Below, one piece after another: positions 38,664-39,906 of a stretch of DNA of 39,906 nucleotides. The translations under genes and the position numbers were made by a program. Position 1 is the first letter of the stretch. Every line of letters starts with the position of its first letter. The notes under the pieces were generated by a model. It was not told the origin of the DNA and searched no databases. It saw only the letters and a list, made by a program, of their open reading frames with translations. Origin of the DNA: Brevipalpus yothersi (Eukaryota; Arthropoda; Arachnida; Trombidiformes; Tenuipalpidae); contig QZCP01000402.1 in NCBI GenBank assembly GCA_003956705.1, positions 1 through 39,906 on the forward strand. Direction: 5' to 3'.

Positions 38664-38923
38664 CAATGAATGAATGATCTTCAATGCTCCATGTCCACAG
38701 GCTGTCGTCTCTCTCTCTCTGTCCTGCACATGCATTCGCGTGGCTTTTCCTCCAAGTAACACTGGCAGAAACGCTTAACTGGCACCGGTAGTTGGCCTCC
38801 CGACATCAGATCAAGAGAGAGTCAGCGTACTTTGTTCTCTCTCTTCCCGAAGCCAGTAGCGCTCACCTTATTCTCTCTCCCTCTCTCTCTCCACAGGCCA
38901 TTCAAGCCACCTTCAGCTGGTAC

Positions 38924-38924
<1 letters not shown>

Positions 38925-38960
<36 letters not shown>
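38925..38960. repeat. (AG)n microsatellite
   Basis: Perfect AG run in the NELL 5' flank. Confidence 0.95.
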
Positions 38961-38963
<3 letters not shown>

Positions 38964-39187
38964 TACGTGTATGCAAATTAAGCCCGCTGGTGGATTGTGA
39001 ATACAGGAGAGAGTGGAAAGAGGCCGAAATGTTATTTGAGAAAATTGAGAGGAAAAAATTGATCTCTTTCTCTCTCTCTCTCTTGTGAGCCCGTTTCTTG
39101 AGGCCAGACCGCACTCGTAGTGAGGCCGATACGCGATGGTCGAACGAACGATGCAAACAACATAGACATACACACAGTATACACACT

Positions 39188-39429
39188 TGGCACGCTAAAC
39201 ACTGGACTGGCTTCCCTCTGGATGTCGGGCGAACATACAGAAAAACGCGGCCTCGAATCAAGGGTGTTCATATTCATCTAGCCACTAGAGAAAGAGCGAG
39301 AAAGAAATAGCGAGAGAGAGAGAGAGAGAAAACAGACCATGGCTTTCTTTTTGCTTCATCTGACAGCCGATCAGACTTCGGAGACTTTGAATTGAAAAAC
39401 ATTCACAACGCCTCTTGAACGCGTGCCAC
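39188..39429. promoter_or_regulatory. GC-rich motif module B (GCGTGCCA type)
   Basis: TGGCACGC (39188-39195) and, inverted, TGAACGCGTGCCAC (39416-39429, containing GCGTGCCA), with TGGACTGG near 39204. It mirrors the module at 27549-27681. It lies about 1.5-1.8 kb upstream of the NELL start codon. Confidence 0.35.
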
Positions 39430-39851
39430 AAAGCGTACCTGTGTTCAATGTTTTCCTCGATCGTCCACCAACCAACAAGAAAGATAGTCCAAGGTAGCCT
39501 CGATTTGTAGGCCGGCTGATCAAACGGAAACATTGACCATCAACTATGTATGGAATAGATACACATATTGACCGACGATCATGATGATGAAAATGGTCTG
39601 TTCTCCTTTCTATCGGAATGTCTTTGGCCTTTGGCGGGACAGTCAGTCGAATCATTGAAGTGGGCCGTAATGTAGCAGGCTGAATGATATATTGCTCAAC
39701 AGGACAGGGAAAAAAGGACACCATTTTTCAGGCCAATCCATGAGTTTATGGGCTCCACAAAAATGTCGACATGGTAACGCAACACAAACATACGCACACA
39801 CAATTAACGCTATCATTTTCATTACACAAACCTTTAGGCTGATTGGCCTGG

Positions 39852-39856
<5 letters not shown>

Positions 39857-39906
<50 letters not shown>
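39857..39906. repeat. (AG)n microsatellite at the right edge
   Basis: AG run of 50 bases to the last base, complementing the CT run at the left edge. Confidence 0.98.

Larger units (their letters stand above)
37664..39906. other. NELL 5' flank to right edge
   Basis: No supportable coding exon. The region is GC- and CpG-richer from about 38500 onward and contains four GA/CT arrays plus the motif module at 39188-39429. Non-coding first exons or promoter elements of NELL may lie here, but no TATA/initiator pair was distinguished. Confidence 0.55.

Overview
This window is AT-rich eukaryotic nuclear DNA. It has spliced genes with GT-AG introns (one apparent GC-AG), poly(A) signals rather than operons, and many long (GA)n/(CT)n arrays. 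An agatoxin-like peptide gene, a family known from arthropods, points to an arthropod. The compact AT-rich layout would fit a mite or another small chelicerate, but that is an inference. The sequence starts inside a (CT)n array and ends inside a (GA)n array, and both N gaps lie in (GA)n arrays. The window is therefore probably a whole contig whose ends are assembly limits.

Layout. 61-5913: no confident gene. 5914-6106 (minus): a signal-peptide exon that looks like a paralogue of exon 1 of the next gene. 6107-8506: divergent intergenic interval containing a (GA)/(CT) inverted pair. 8507-9548 (plus): two-exon agatoxin-like peptide precursor. 11474-18703 (plus): six-exon ZNF106-like WD-repeat protein. 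20607-21824 (minus): two-exon RING-like protein with a C-terminal membrane anchor, convergent with the ZNF106-like gene. 21825-30034: long gene-poor stretch holding a TATA box, a microRNA-like hairpin, a candidate pair of cysteine-containing exons and GC-richer islands. 30035-37663 (minus): fourteen-exon NELL-type secreted protein. 37664-39906: NELL 5' flank with motifs shared with 27.5 kb.

For the four main genes, all exon junctions were traced by hand and every intron phase closes in frame. That is the main support for the models. The genes do not form an obvious pathway. Two encode secreted products (the peptide precursor and NELL), one is probably cytosolic or nuclear (ZNF106-like), and one is probably an organelle-membrane protein (RING-like).

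Most notable points: the divergent pair of peptide-precursor first exons; a NELL protein without the usual C-terminal VWC domains but with a hydrophobic tail; an unrecognised tail-anchored RING-like protein; and a pre-miRNA-like hairpin downstream of a TATA box. Database searches, RNA evidence and structure prediction were not available, so names rest on remembered family features.
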